Made by a program: the position numbers and the translations under genes. Of a DNA stretch of 64,000 bases, positions 38,206 through 45,750 are shown one piece after another (the first letter of the stretch is position 1; each line of letters begins with the position of its first letter). The notes under the pieces are model-generated. The model saw only the letters and a list, made by a program, of their open reading frames with translations, searched no databases and was not told the origin of the DNA. Origin of the DNA: Acidobacteriota bacterium (lineage in GTDB: Bacteria; Acidobacteriota; Blastocatellia; Pyrinomonadales; Pyrinomonadaceae); assembly GCA_025463135.1 (NCBI GenBank), contig JAOAPY010000036.1, positions 1 to 64,000 of the forward strand. The letters run 5' to 3'.

Positions 38206-38583
38206 TCAGAGTGGTGTCCGGCCGGCAAAACCGGTCTCGACGTCGTGCCACCATTCCAGACGGTCACCCTCGCCAAGTTGCCAGCACAATAAAACGACTC
38301 GGCCGTCACGAAGTGAAGGAAAATCGATGAGCCCGCGACTGAAATCCTTTAACTGGACTCCCAGTGCTTCGAGTTCGCCGACAAGCGAGGTCATGTCGAT
38401 GAGATTGGCTGCATATTGCACCCCACTGGCGATGCCGCCGCCGCCCTGCTCAGCAAACTCAGCAGCCAGTTTGGCGTTGCTTTCCTGAGAAATGATCTGC
38501 GCGTGGGCACGTTGGATTTTACGCACCAGGTCACGCACTGCCGGAAGCAGGGAATTGGCTTCTTCCACGCTGAATATCTTCAT
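38206..38583 (-). CDS. DUF2203-family protein
   Basis: The product of about 125 residues starts at MKIFSVEEANSLLPAVRDLV. The family signature is clear: GVQLKDFSRGLIDFPSLRDGRVVLLCWQ split by typical spacing, then GEGDRLEWWHDVETGFAGR. The function of DUF2203 is unknown; the N-terminal half is a helical hairpin. An upstream Met nine codons earlier is less likely. It lies 42 bases downstream of the NYN gene on the same strand and may share its transcript. Confidence 0.88.
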   Translation of the reverse strand: MKIFSVEEANSLLPAVRDLVRKIQRAHAQIISQESNAKLAAEFAEQGGGGIASGVQYAANLIDMTSLVGELEALGVQLKDFSRGLIDFPSLRDGRVVLLCWQLGEGDRLEWWHDVETGFAGRTPL

Positions 38584-38625
38584 TTGTTCGTTTCCATCCG
38601 CTAACGGCAATGTTTTTTCAACCAG

Positions 38626-39357
38626 TCAGTTATCGTCTGTCACGCGGATGAACTCAGTCGAAGTTTCAAAAACTTCGCCGTCAGCTTCGACGGTTGATTC
38701 CAGAACAACACGCATCGCCGTTTCAAATAGTTCGGCTGGATCAATCTGCTGGGCCTCGAGGTGTGAGTGAACATAGGAGCCAGGTGGTTCGTGTAACTCA
38801 CGTTCGTCATAACGTGACCCATGCGGCACGTCTTTCCGAACTCGCTCTGCGATCTCGCCGAGGTCAATAAAATAGTCCGCCACATCGATCAGCTTTGGCG
38901 CCGTATTCGAGCGAAAGCCGGCGACCTCAACACGGCAACCCTTGTAAGCGACCGCATTAACGGCGTAGACGAAATCCTCGTCGCCGGATACGAGAACCGC
39001 AGTGTCATATCGGCCTGCCAACGAAAGCATGTCAACGGCGATCTCGACATCAAGATTTGCTTTCCTCGTGCCATCGTAAAAAGTCTTCAACTCTTTCTGG
39101 ATCACCCGGAACCCATTGCGGCGCATCCACAGCAGAAATCCCTGTTGTCGTTCCGCTCCCACGTCGACGCCGGTGTAAAAGAAAGCTCGCAACAACCGTC
39201 CGTCTCCGAGTAAGACTCGCAGGAGTTTGTTGTAATCGATGTCGATGTTGTGAAAGCGGGCCGCGTGAAAAAGATTGTTGCCGTCGATGAATACCGCTAC
39301 TCTGCCGCGATGGCCCAATTGCCACGAAATATTGTTGGTCGGATCATAATTGTTCAT
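38626..39357 (-). CDS. NYN/LabA-type (DUF88) putative ribonuclease
   Basis: The 243-residue protein has a PIN-like NYN domain at about 18-165. Acidic residues sit at the expected places: VAVFIDGNNLFHAARF, ANLDVEIAVDMLSLAGRYDTAVLVSGDEDF split over two strands, and the SNTAPKLIDVADYFIDL end. NYN nucleases are metal-dependent RNases or RNA-processing enzymes. The C-terminal 70 residues are acidic and not recognisable. It is upstream of the DUF2203 gene on the same strand. Target unknown. Confidence 0.87.
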   Translation of the reverse strand: MNNYDPTNNISWQLGHRGRVAVFIDGNNLFHAARFHNIDIDYNKLLRVLLGDGRLLRAFFYTGVDVGAERQQGFLLWMRRNGFRVIQKELKTFYDGTRKANLDVEIAVDMLSLAGRYDTAVLVSGDEDFVYAVNAVAYKGCRVEVAGFRSNTAPKLIDVADYFIDLGEIAERVRKDVPHGSRYDERELHEPPGSYVHSHLEAQQIDPAELFETAMRVVLESTVEADGEVFETSTEFIRVTDDN

Positions 39358-39455
39358 CTAATGGGGCCTCTAATAGTATTTCTTAGTCTCAATTAGCATG
39401 CGTCGTCGTCAGGCGTTGGTCAAGTGGAAAGGCGTCTGAATTCGTCAATTTGCCA

Positions 39456-40304
39456 TCAGGGAGAGACGGCGATCACTTCGTCCTGTAGAGCATCGAGATA
39501 GATGATCTTAACCGGCGCGTTTGTCAGGCCGATCTCCCAGGCGAGATGGAATTCCAGTGTTGCACCCGGGCTGGACAGCACTAGCGGATAGACCACCAAC
39601 TGTTGCACGTTAACCTGAGTCGCAGCAGTAACCGTGTAGGTGTGTTGCCCCGCTGCGTCGCTATAGTTGAACGTCCGCCCAACCAGCTTGGCTGGAATTC
39701 CGTCAGCTGGTGTGGTCGGCAATGACGTTTTGAGTGCGGCCTGGATGCGGTCGCTCTCCGGAATTGCCGTGCTGGTCAGGCTCAGTACGCGGCGATCCGG
39801 CGCGAACCGCACCTCGACCTTGCCATAGTCTCCGCGCAGGGGATAGCTGAATGGTCGCTGCTCGTAGGATGCGGTTTTGCTGCCATCGCCGCCACTGCTT
39901 TCGCCGACGAGGGAAAGCTGGGCCGGCTCGGCGCCAATCAACGTTTTCCACTCAGTCAGGAAGCGTCGCACCGACTCTCTCGTTTCTTCGGCACTCATCT
40001 GGGCCGAGGTGCCGACCTTGGGCAGATACAGAGGACCGCTGAGATTTTCCGGCAGCCTCTGAATGGTGGCGGTGATTGGTTGCAGTGCCAGCGGCGGTTT
40101 GCCTGAGATGCCCTGTTGATTTGTCAATTGTCCCCAGGCGGCTGCGGCAGCCTCGTTGCGTTGCGTCTTTTCCGTCAGCAAGACTGGATATGGTGGCTGG
40201 TTGCGTGAAGGTGCGCCGGGGCTGATTGGTTGCACTGCCGCGCACGCGGCCAGGCTCAGCGCCAGACCAAAGAGAAAAATGATTCGCACCCGCATTTGTG
40301 GCAT
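39456..40304 (-). CDS. Putative lipoprotein with FTP/PepSY-like region
   Basis: The protein of about 282 residues has a signal peptide ending in a lipobox (FGLALSLAAC), so it is probably lipid-anchored. A middle region (ETRESVRRFLTEWKTLIGAEPAQLSLVGES) and the later strand pattern (KVEVRFAPDRRVLSLTST, FHLAWEIGLTNAPVKIIYLDALQDEVIAV) recall the propeptide-like FTP/PepSY folds. That comparison is tentative. It is divergent from the gene at 40440. Function unknown. Confidence 0.65.
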   Translation of the reverse strand: MPQMRVRIIFLFGLALSLAACAAVQPISPGAPSRNQPPYPVLLTEKTQRNEAAAAAWGQLTNQQGISGKPPLALQPITATIQRLPENLSGPLYLPKVGTSAQMSAEETRESVRRFLTEWKTLIGAEPAQLSLVGESSGGDGSKTASYEQRPFSYPLRGDYGKVEVRFAPDRRVLSLTSTAIPESDRIQAALKTSLPTTPADGIPAKLVGRTFNYSDAAGQHTYTVTAATQVNVQQLVVYPLVLSSPGATLEFHLAWEIGLTNAPVKIIYLDALQDEVIAVSP

Positions 40305-40439
40305 TCTACTATCGAAAGAGCTGGACACGTATTGAAAAATCCCCGATGACGAAAGCAGCCAGGGTTGAGATACGTTTACCGCCCACCGCTTTACCGGCCA
40401 GGCAATGGATTTTTTCAGCTAAGTTCCCGGGAGGATTTA

Positions 40440-41477
40440 TTGTCGAAAGACGACGAAAAGATCGCGATATCCGCAGACCTGTCCCTGCCGCAAACTGAGC
40501 CGCAGGGATTTACTGCCGAGCAAATGGTGCGTTGTGAGGAATGCCTGCGCGCCAATCCACCCACTCGGGTCGAGTGCCTTTATTGCGGCAAAGCGCTGCC
40601 CTTGAACGAAACCAGTGCGGCTTTCGCCAGACCTTTGTTACGCCCACTGGAGAAATGGGAAAAAGGCTATAACTGTGTCCTGATCAAATCACCGGTCGAG
40701 GAGTTGAGTGACCAATCGATGGCTGAGGCAGCACGATTGCTCCGTCTGGCCGTCGCCGATCTTACCCGCATCATTCAGTCGGCACGACCGATGCCTGTGG
40801 CCCGCGCAGCGACGCAGGAAGAAGCAGCGCTTATCGAACGAAATCTCCGGGCCCTCGGCCTGGAGACAATAATCGTGTCGGATGAGGCTCTGGCGTTGGA
40901 AGCTTCGCCGCCCCGCCGGTTGCGAACCATAGAAGTGTTGGAAGACAACCTGGTATTACTGCCGACATCAGGCGAAGGAAAGACTATTGCGTGGAGCGAT
41001 ATTAATCTCATACTTTCCGGACGCTTATTCATCAGGCAAGTGGAAACTAAAGAGCGAAAACGGCGGGGGGCCGAAAAGCAGATTCTGGATGCCAGAGAAA
41101 CGATGAACGATGAAGCCGTGCTTGATATATTTGCGGAGAGCCATGACGGCGGATGGCGGATCCTCGCGAACAACTTCGACTTTTCGTGTCTGGGGGAACG
41201 CAAGGCATTGCTCGCAAGCGAAAACTTCACGATCTTAACGAGGTTGATTCGGGAGCGTGCGCCGCAAGCCGAACCTGACGATTCGTACCACGGTCTGCGT
41301 CGCACCCTCGAGTTGGTGTGGCCATCAGAGCAACAATCTTCGTCGCTCGGCTGGCGTCGGGACCGAGCCGGCAAATACAGTACTGGTGAAGCGGCGATTA
41401 CGAGCAATGAGACTCAATTCACGCGTTATTCGCGTCTTTGCCACTTCTTGAAATCTGAACTTAGATCTGAGATTTGA
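40440..41477 (+). CDS. Zinc-ribbon protein of unknown function
   Basis: The 345-residue protein has a four-Cys zinc ribbon near residues 29-50 (CEECLRANPPTRVECLYCG). About 290 residues of mixed alpha/beta sequence follow with no family I recognise. I start it at TTG (40440) because GGGAGGA lies about six bases upstream; an ATG further up (40365) has no ribosome site. The last residues (LKSELRSEI) are encoded by the start of an intergenic ATCTGA-type repeat, which also provides the stop codon. It is followed 52 bases later by rlmB. Confidence 0.7.
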   Translation: MSKDDEKIAISADLSLPQTEPQGFTAEQMVRCEECLRANPPTRVECLYCGKALPLNETSAAFARPLLRPLEKWEKGYNCVLIKSPVEELSDQSMAEAARLLRLAVADLTRIIQSARPMPVARAATQEEAALIERNLRALGLETIIVSDEALALEASPPRRLRTIEVLEDNLVLLPTSGEGKTIAWSDINLILSGRLFIRQVETKERKRRGAEKQILDARETMNDEAVLDIFAESHDGGWRILANNFDFSCLGERKALLASENFTILTRLIRERAPQAEPDDSYHGLRRTLELVWPSEQQSSSLGWRRDRAGKYSTGEAAITSNETQFTRYSRLCHFLKSELRSEI

Positions 41478-41505
41478 AAATCTGAAATTCTGAAATCACT
41501 CTGAT
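41446..41505. repeat. ATCTGAGATTTGAAATCTGA-type repeat (copy 1)
   Basis: This is a run of ATCTGAA/GATTTGA units that are partly self-complementary. It spans the end of the zinc-ribbon gene and the gap before rlmB. A longer copy lies at 44610-44720 and a shorter one at about 1945-1992. Confidence 0.7.
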
Positions 41506-41529
41506 GCACAGTCACCACCTGAACAAATA

Positions 41530-42351
41530 ATGAAGCCGCGAAAACTGAACGACAGCCGGAATGAAAGCGAAGAAACGCGACAGTCCGCGACGCCGGCGGA
41601 CCGCATTCACGGAATTATTCCCGTCGTTGAGGCCTTGCGCGCCGGCCGGCGAACAATAGAGCACATCTCAATTGTCGACGGGGCCCGTCACGAACGACTG
41701 CGCGAACTGCTTGACCTCGCCAGGGCCGCGCGGGTTCCGGTTAGAAAAGTACCGCGGATCGACCTGGACCGAGCGATGGGAACAGCAACCCATCAGGGCG
41801 TGATGGCAAAGATTGCCGCGGCTCGGTATGCGGACGCGGACGACTTGCTGGATGAATTGGCGGGACGAGTCGGATCCGATGACCCGCCACTCGTGCTGGG
41901 CCTTGATGGACTTGAAGATCCGCGGAACTTCGGCGCCGTTCTCAGAACCGCGGAGTGCGCCGGGGTGCACGGCGTATTTACCACGGAACGTCGCGCGGTT
42001 GGCCTGACAGAGACGGTGGCCAAAGCAGCGGCGGGCGCACTCGAATACGTTCCGGTGGCCCGAGTCACAAACCTGGCCAGATTGATAGAGCAATTGAAAG
42101 AACGTAACATCTGGGTTGTGGGCACAAGCGGCGACGCTTCCCGCGAGTACACCGATTGGGATTGGACGTTACCGGCGGCAATCTTTCTCGGCAGCGAAGG
42201 TAGCGGGCTACATCGATTGGTGCGGGAACGCTGTGACACTCTGGTGCGTATTCCATTGGTCGGCCGACTTGAGTCCCTGAATGTTGCTGTCGCGGCGGGA
42301 GTGATGCTTTATGAAGCGTTGCGGCAGCGGATGATTAAGCGGAATCGATAG
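41530..42351 (+). CDS. rlmB: SpoU/TrmH-family 23S rRNA 2'-O-methyltransferase (RlmB-like)
   Basis: The 273-residue RNA methyltransferase has an N-terminal substrate-binding domain (GIIPVVEALRAGRRTIEHISI) and a SPOUT knot domain. The three motifs are LGLDGLEDPRNFGAVLRTAECAGV (split over the first helix), IFLGSEGSGL and IPLVGRLESLNVAVAAGVMLYE. The family methylates the 2'-OH of G2251 in 23S rRNA using SAM. Assignment to RlmB rather than another TrmH homologue rests on the N-terminal domain. A basic N-terminal extension of about 25 residues precedes it. Confidence 0.9.
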   Translation: MKPRKLNDSRNESEETRQSATPADRIHGIIPVVEALRAGRRTIEHISIVDGARHERLRELLDLARAARVPVRKVPRIDLDRAMGTATHQGVMAKIAAARYADADDLLDELAGRVGSDDPPLVLGLDGLEDPRNFGAVLRTAECAGVHGVFTTERRAVGLTETVAKAAAGALEYVPVARVTNLARLIEQLKERNIWVVGTSGDASREYTDWDWTLPAAIFLGSEGSGLHRLVRERCDTLVRIPLVGRLESLNVAVAAGVMLYEALRQRMIKRNR

Positions 42352-42377
42352 TGAGCTGGAGGATGATTGGCGGGTCC

Positions 42378-42397
42378 GACGAACTCTAGTTTGTCGT
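42378..42397. repeat. REP-like palindrome CGACGAACTCTAGTTTGTCG
   Basis: This 20-base imperfect palindrome lies between rlmB and the next gene. A near-identical copy (one base different) lies at 60504-60523, ahead of the integrase start. Confidence 0.65.
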
Positions 42398-42476
42398 TGA
42401 CCTGGTCGACAGGCCTCTGCAACGGACGGGCAACGGCGATCGATAAGTCAAGGGCGAGGCAGGAACGGAGGCCACA

Positions 42477-43007
42477 ATGTTTTGTCCCAAGTGCGCAACC
42501 CAAAATATTGACGGGGCCAGTTTTTGTCGCGTGTGCGGCGCCAACATCAGCCTGGTCCCCCAGGCCCTCAGCGGTCAGCCTATCGCCGTGGGGGGCGACA
42601 GCCGAGCAGCTCGTCGTTCGCGTAAGCGCGACGGCCGAGAACCCACTATAGAACACGCACTCAAAAACGTCTTTGTTGGTATTGCTTTTCTGCTCGCGGC
42701 AATTGCGCTTGGATGGACAGGCGAAGGTAGATTCTGGTGGTACTGGTTGTTGATTCCGGCATTCTCGAGCCTGGGAAAAGGCATCGGCGAGTACGTAAAG
42801 CTCCGAGAAGCAAAGAAACAACCATTGCCTCCTTCCACTTACACAGCGCCAGCGCTGGCTCCGCCCCCAGCACGAGTCTCGTTACCGGTGCGCAACACCG
42901 GTGAGCTTGTGGCCCAACCTCCGAGCGTAACAGAGGGCACCACTCGTCATCTGGGAGCAGAAGCACCAACCAGACATTTGGATTCACAAAGCGATTATCA
43001 GAAGTGA
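42477..43007 (+). CDS. Zinc-ribbon membrane protein of unknown function
   Basis: The 176-residue protein begins with a zinc ribbon (MFCPKCATQNIDGASFCRVCG). After a basic linker it has two closely spaced hydrophobic segments (FVGIAFLLAAIALGW and WWYWLLIPAFSSLGKGIGEYV). The remaining 70 residues are a Pro/Thr-rich tail with TRHLGAE and TRHLDSQ near the end. This layout is common in Acidobacteriota membrane proteins of unknown role. It sits between rlmB and aroDE in a same-strand series with gaps of about 100 bases. Confidence 0.8.
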   Translation: MFCPKCATQNIDGASFCRVCGANISLVPQALSGQPIAVGGDSRAARRSRKRDGREPTIEHALKNVFVGIAFLLAAIALGWTGEGRFWWYWLLIPAFSSLGKGIGEYVKLREAKKQPLPPSTYTAPALAPPPARVSLPVRNTGELVAQPPSVTEGTTRHLGAEAPTRHLDSQSDYQK

Positions 43008-43110
43008 ATACGGATATTACCAACTGATACGAACGAGTTGATTTTGAGTTGAGGCGATGCGTAGTGCTTACTCGCTCAGGTAAGCGACGCATCGTCTCGT
43101 CATATGGGCG

Positions 43111-44625
43111 ATGGAAAAGAAGCAAATCCGCATCTGTGTCCCCGTTTGCGCAGGCACGATTGCCGACCTTCGACGCGAGAGTCTGCGAGCCGCTCAGATG
43201 GGCGATATCGTAGAGCTCAGAATTGATTGCCTGGTCGAGGGTGTAACGGTCAAGGATTTGGAGGAGCTGGCAGCGGAGCTTAACCGGCCGGTGATTATGA
43301 CGTTTCGTTCCAAGGAGCAAGGAGGATTTGGCGCCACAAACTTTTCATCTTTCATGAATTTACTGTTCGAGCGGCAACAAAAAATCGACATCGAGCTCGA
43401 AGCGGTGGAGCATCTGTATTACCGTTCGACCGCGCCTCCCACTCGCGCTGAATGGGAGCGGATCATTTGTTCTCATCATGATTTCACAGGCGTTCCGGAG
43501 GACCTCGATCAAATTTATGAGCGCATGGTGGTCACGCCCTCAGGCATTTTGAAGATTGCGGTCATGGCCAACGACATCGTCGATTGCGTTCCGATGTTTC
43601 AGTTGCTGAAGCGTGCACGAGATTCAGGACGCGAGATAATTGCGATTGCGATGGGCCCGGCAGGCGTGGCAACCCGCATTCTGGGACCGGCATACGGTTC
43701 GTATTTGAGCTATGGCGCCCTTGATACCGAAGCTGCTACGGCACCGGGGCAAGTCACCGCGCAAGAACTACGAGAGCTTTATCGTATCGATCTCATCAAT
43801 CCGCAAACCCAGGTCATGGGCATCGTGGGCTTGCCCGTCAGTCATTCAATCTCACCACAGATCCACAACGCGGCGTTTGCCGGAGCTGATATTGATGCAG
43901 TCTATCTTCCGCTCGAAGTGCGCGATGTGACCTCTTTCATGAAACGCATGGTCCATCCGCGATCGCGCGAGATTGATTGGAACCTGCGCGGCCTGAGCAT
44001 CACGGCGCCGCATAAGACCGCGGTGCTTGATTGCCTCGACTGGATCGATCACTCCGCCAAAGAGATTGGCGCAGTGAATACGATAGTGATCGACGAAGAC
44101 CTGTTGCGCGGCTACAACACTGATGCGTTATCAGTACTAAAGCCTATAAAGGAACGGGTGGGCGCATTGAGAGGTGCTCGTTGTGCCGTGATTGGGGCCG
44201 GCGGAGCGGCCAGTGCCCTCTTATGGAGTCTCAGGAATGAAGGCGCACTTTCAACCGTATTCGCGCGCGATGAAGAGAAGGGACGTGCGCTGGCCGCAAA
44301 GTTTGGCTCCCAGTGGGAACGGCTTGAGGACGCGTCATTCAAAGAGTTTGATTTAGTAGTCAACGCAACTCCCCTGGGCACGCGCGGCGCATTTGAAGAC
44401 GAGACGGCTGCGACTGCGGTCCAGCTTCGCGGTGCGCGTCTCGCTTACGATCTGGTTTACAATCCCAGCGAGACTTTATTTCTGCAGCAAGCGCGTGCTG
44501 CAGATTGTGACACGATTGGTGGGTTGGAAATGCTGGTGTTGCAGGCGGCGGAACAGTTCACGCTGTGGACCGGCTTAGAGGCTCCGGTGCAAGCGATGCG
44601 CGAGGCGTCTCAATTTCAGATTTGA
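43111..44625 (+). CDS. aroDE: Bifunctional 3-dehydroquinate dehydratase (type I) / shikimate dehydrogenase
   Basis: The 504-residue fusion carries two successive shikimate-pathway steps. Residues about 1-225 are type I dehydroquinase: VELRIDCLVEG, VIMTFRSKEQGG, the active-site His in IICSHHDF, and the Schiff-base Lys in GILKIAVMAND. Residues about 230-504 are shikimate dehydrogenase: GLPVSHSISPQIHNAAF, SITAPHKTAVLDCLD with the catalytic Lys, the NADP-binding VIGAGGAASALLW, and GLEMLVLQAAEQFTLWTG. The same fusion occurs in plants and some bacteria. The last residues (SQFQI) and stop are formed by the ATCTGA-type repeat that follows. Confidence 0.95.
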   Translation: MEKKQIRICVPVCAGTIADLRRESLRAAQMGDIVELRIDCLVEGVTVKDLEELAAELNRPVIMTFRSKEQGGFGATNFSSFMNLLFERQQKIDIELEAVEHLYYRSTAPPTRAEWERIICSHHDFTGVPEDLDQIYERMVVTPSGILKIAVMANDIVDCVPMFQLLKRARDSGREIIAIAMGPAGVATRILGPAYGSYLSYGALDTEAATAPGQVTAQELRELYRIDLINPQTQVMGIVGLPVSHSISPQIHNAAFAGADIDAVYLPLEVRDVTSFMKRMVHPRSREIDWNLRGLSITAPHKTAVLDCLDWIDHSAKEIGAVNTIVIDEDLLRGYNTDALSVLKPIKERVGALRGARCAVIGAGGAASALLWSLRNEGALSTVFARDEEKGRALAAKFGSQWERLEDASFKEFDLVVNATPLGTRGAFEDETAATAVQLRGARLAYDLVYNPSETLFLQQARAADCDTIGGLEMLVLQAAEQFTLWTGLEAPVQAMREASQFQI

Positions 44626-44720
44626 GATTTCGGAATTCGGATTTGAGAGCTGAGACCGAAATCTGAGATCTGAGATTTGAAATCTGAAGTATCTGAAATC
44701 TGAATTCTGCAATCCGAAAT
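44610..44720. repeat. ATCTGAGATTTGAAATCTGA-type repeat (copy 2)
   Basis: About 110 bases are built almost entirely of ATCTGA, GATTTGA and AAATCTGA units and their complements. They begin within the last codons of aroDE and end just before the ThiF/MoeB ATG. Only the flanking genes limit it; no ribosome site is visible ahead of the next ATG. Confidence 0.75.
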
Positions 44721-44723
44721 CGC

Positions 44724-45740
44724 ATGGGTCGCTACAGTCGTCAAATACTCTTCAGTGGCATCGGCGCTGATGGTCAAAATAGCTTGCGTGACTCGCGCGC
44801 GGTAATTATTGGCTGCGGCGCGTTGGGCACCGCACAAGCTGAAGCCCTGGCGCGGGCGGGCGTTGGACGCTTGCGGATCATCGATCGCGATTTTGTCGAA
44901 GACTCGAACCTGCAGCGGCAGACCATGTTTACCGAACGTGACGCGGCTGAACGCCTGCCGAAAGCCATCGCGGCCGTCAATCACATCCAGCAGATCAATT
45001 CCGAGATTAGTCTAGAGCCCGAGATACTTGACGTTAACTATACTAACATTGAGCGCCTCATCCGGAATTGCGACGTCGTGCTGGACGGCACCGACAACTT
45101 TGCCACTCGTTATCTCATCAATGATGCGTGCGTCAAGCATGGTATCAACTGGATTTACGGCGCCGCGGTTGGCTCCTATGGCGTGACGATGACAATTCGC
45201 CCGGGCGAAACTGCTTGCCTGCGCTGTATTTTTGAAGAGGCGCCACCGGCCGCAAGCGCGCCCACCTGCGACACTGCCGGCGTGATCATGCCGATCATCA
45301 GCATCGTCGCCGCAGTCCAGGTCAGTGAGGCGCTTAAACTTTTGACCGGACAATTCGCCCAACTGCATAACTCGCTGATGCAGTTTGATGTTTGGCGCAA
45401 CGAGTGGAGAAAGATTAGACCCGGCGGGCCCGTTCCGGATTGTTCTACCTGTGGATTAAGGGATTTTAAGACGCTCGCGGCCACCGGAAATGATTTCGCC
45501 GCGGTCCTCTGCGGCCGCAACGCGGTTCAGATATCACCCACCATGCCGACCGCCATAGATTTTCACACGCTGGCCGAGCGCCTGAGTCCTGCCGGCGAAG
45601 TCAAATTCAATGACTATCTGCTGCGCTTTCGGGCTGGTGAATATGAGTTGACAGTCTTTCAGGATGCCCGTTCGATCATTCGAGGCACTGATCAAATAAC
45701 TACGGCGCGCTCGCTTTACGCCCGGTACATAGGAAACTAA
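44724..45740 (+). CDS. ThiF/MoeB/HesA-family sulfur-carrier adenylyltransferase
   Basis: The 338-residue E1-like enzyme starts RYSRQILFSGIGADGQ and has the ATP-binding loop AVIIGCGALGTAQAEALARAGVG. It also has DRDFVEDSNLQRQ and DGTDNFATRYLINDAC. Two zinc-binding pairs, CLRC and CSTC, match the family. The C-terminal 90 residues form a separate domain seen in many MoeB/ThiF homologues. It should adenylate the C-terminus of a ThiS- or MoaD-like protein for sulfur transfer, but no such carrier or thi/moa gene is near. The pathway cannot be chosen. Confidence 0.88.
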   Translation: MGRYSRQILFSGIGADGQNSLRDSRAVIIGCGALGTAQAEALARAGVGRLRIIDRDFVEDSNLQRQTMFTERDAAERLPKAIAAVNHIQQINSEISLEPEILDVNYTNIERLIRNCDVVLDGTDNFATRYLINDACVKHGINWIYGAAVGSYGVTMTIRPGETACLRCIFEEAPPAASAPTCDTAGVIMPIISIVAAVQVSEALKLLTGQFAQLHNSLMQFDVWRNEWRKIRPGGPVPDCSTCGLRDFKTLAATGNDFAAVLCGRNAVQISPTMPTAIDFHTLAERLSPAGEVKFNDYLLRFRAGEYELTVFQDARSIIRGTDQITTARSLYARYIGN

Positions 45741-45750
45741 GTTTCAAAAT

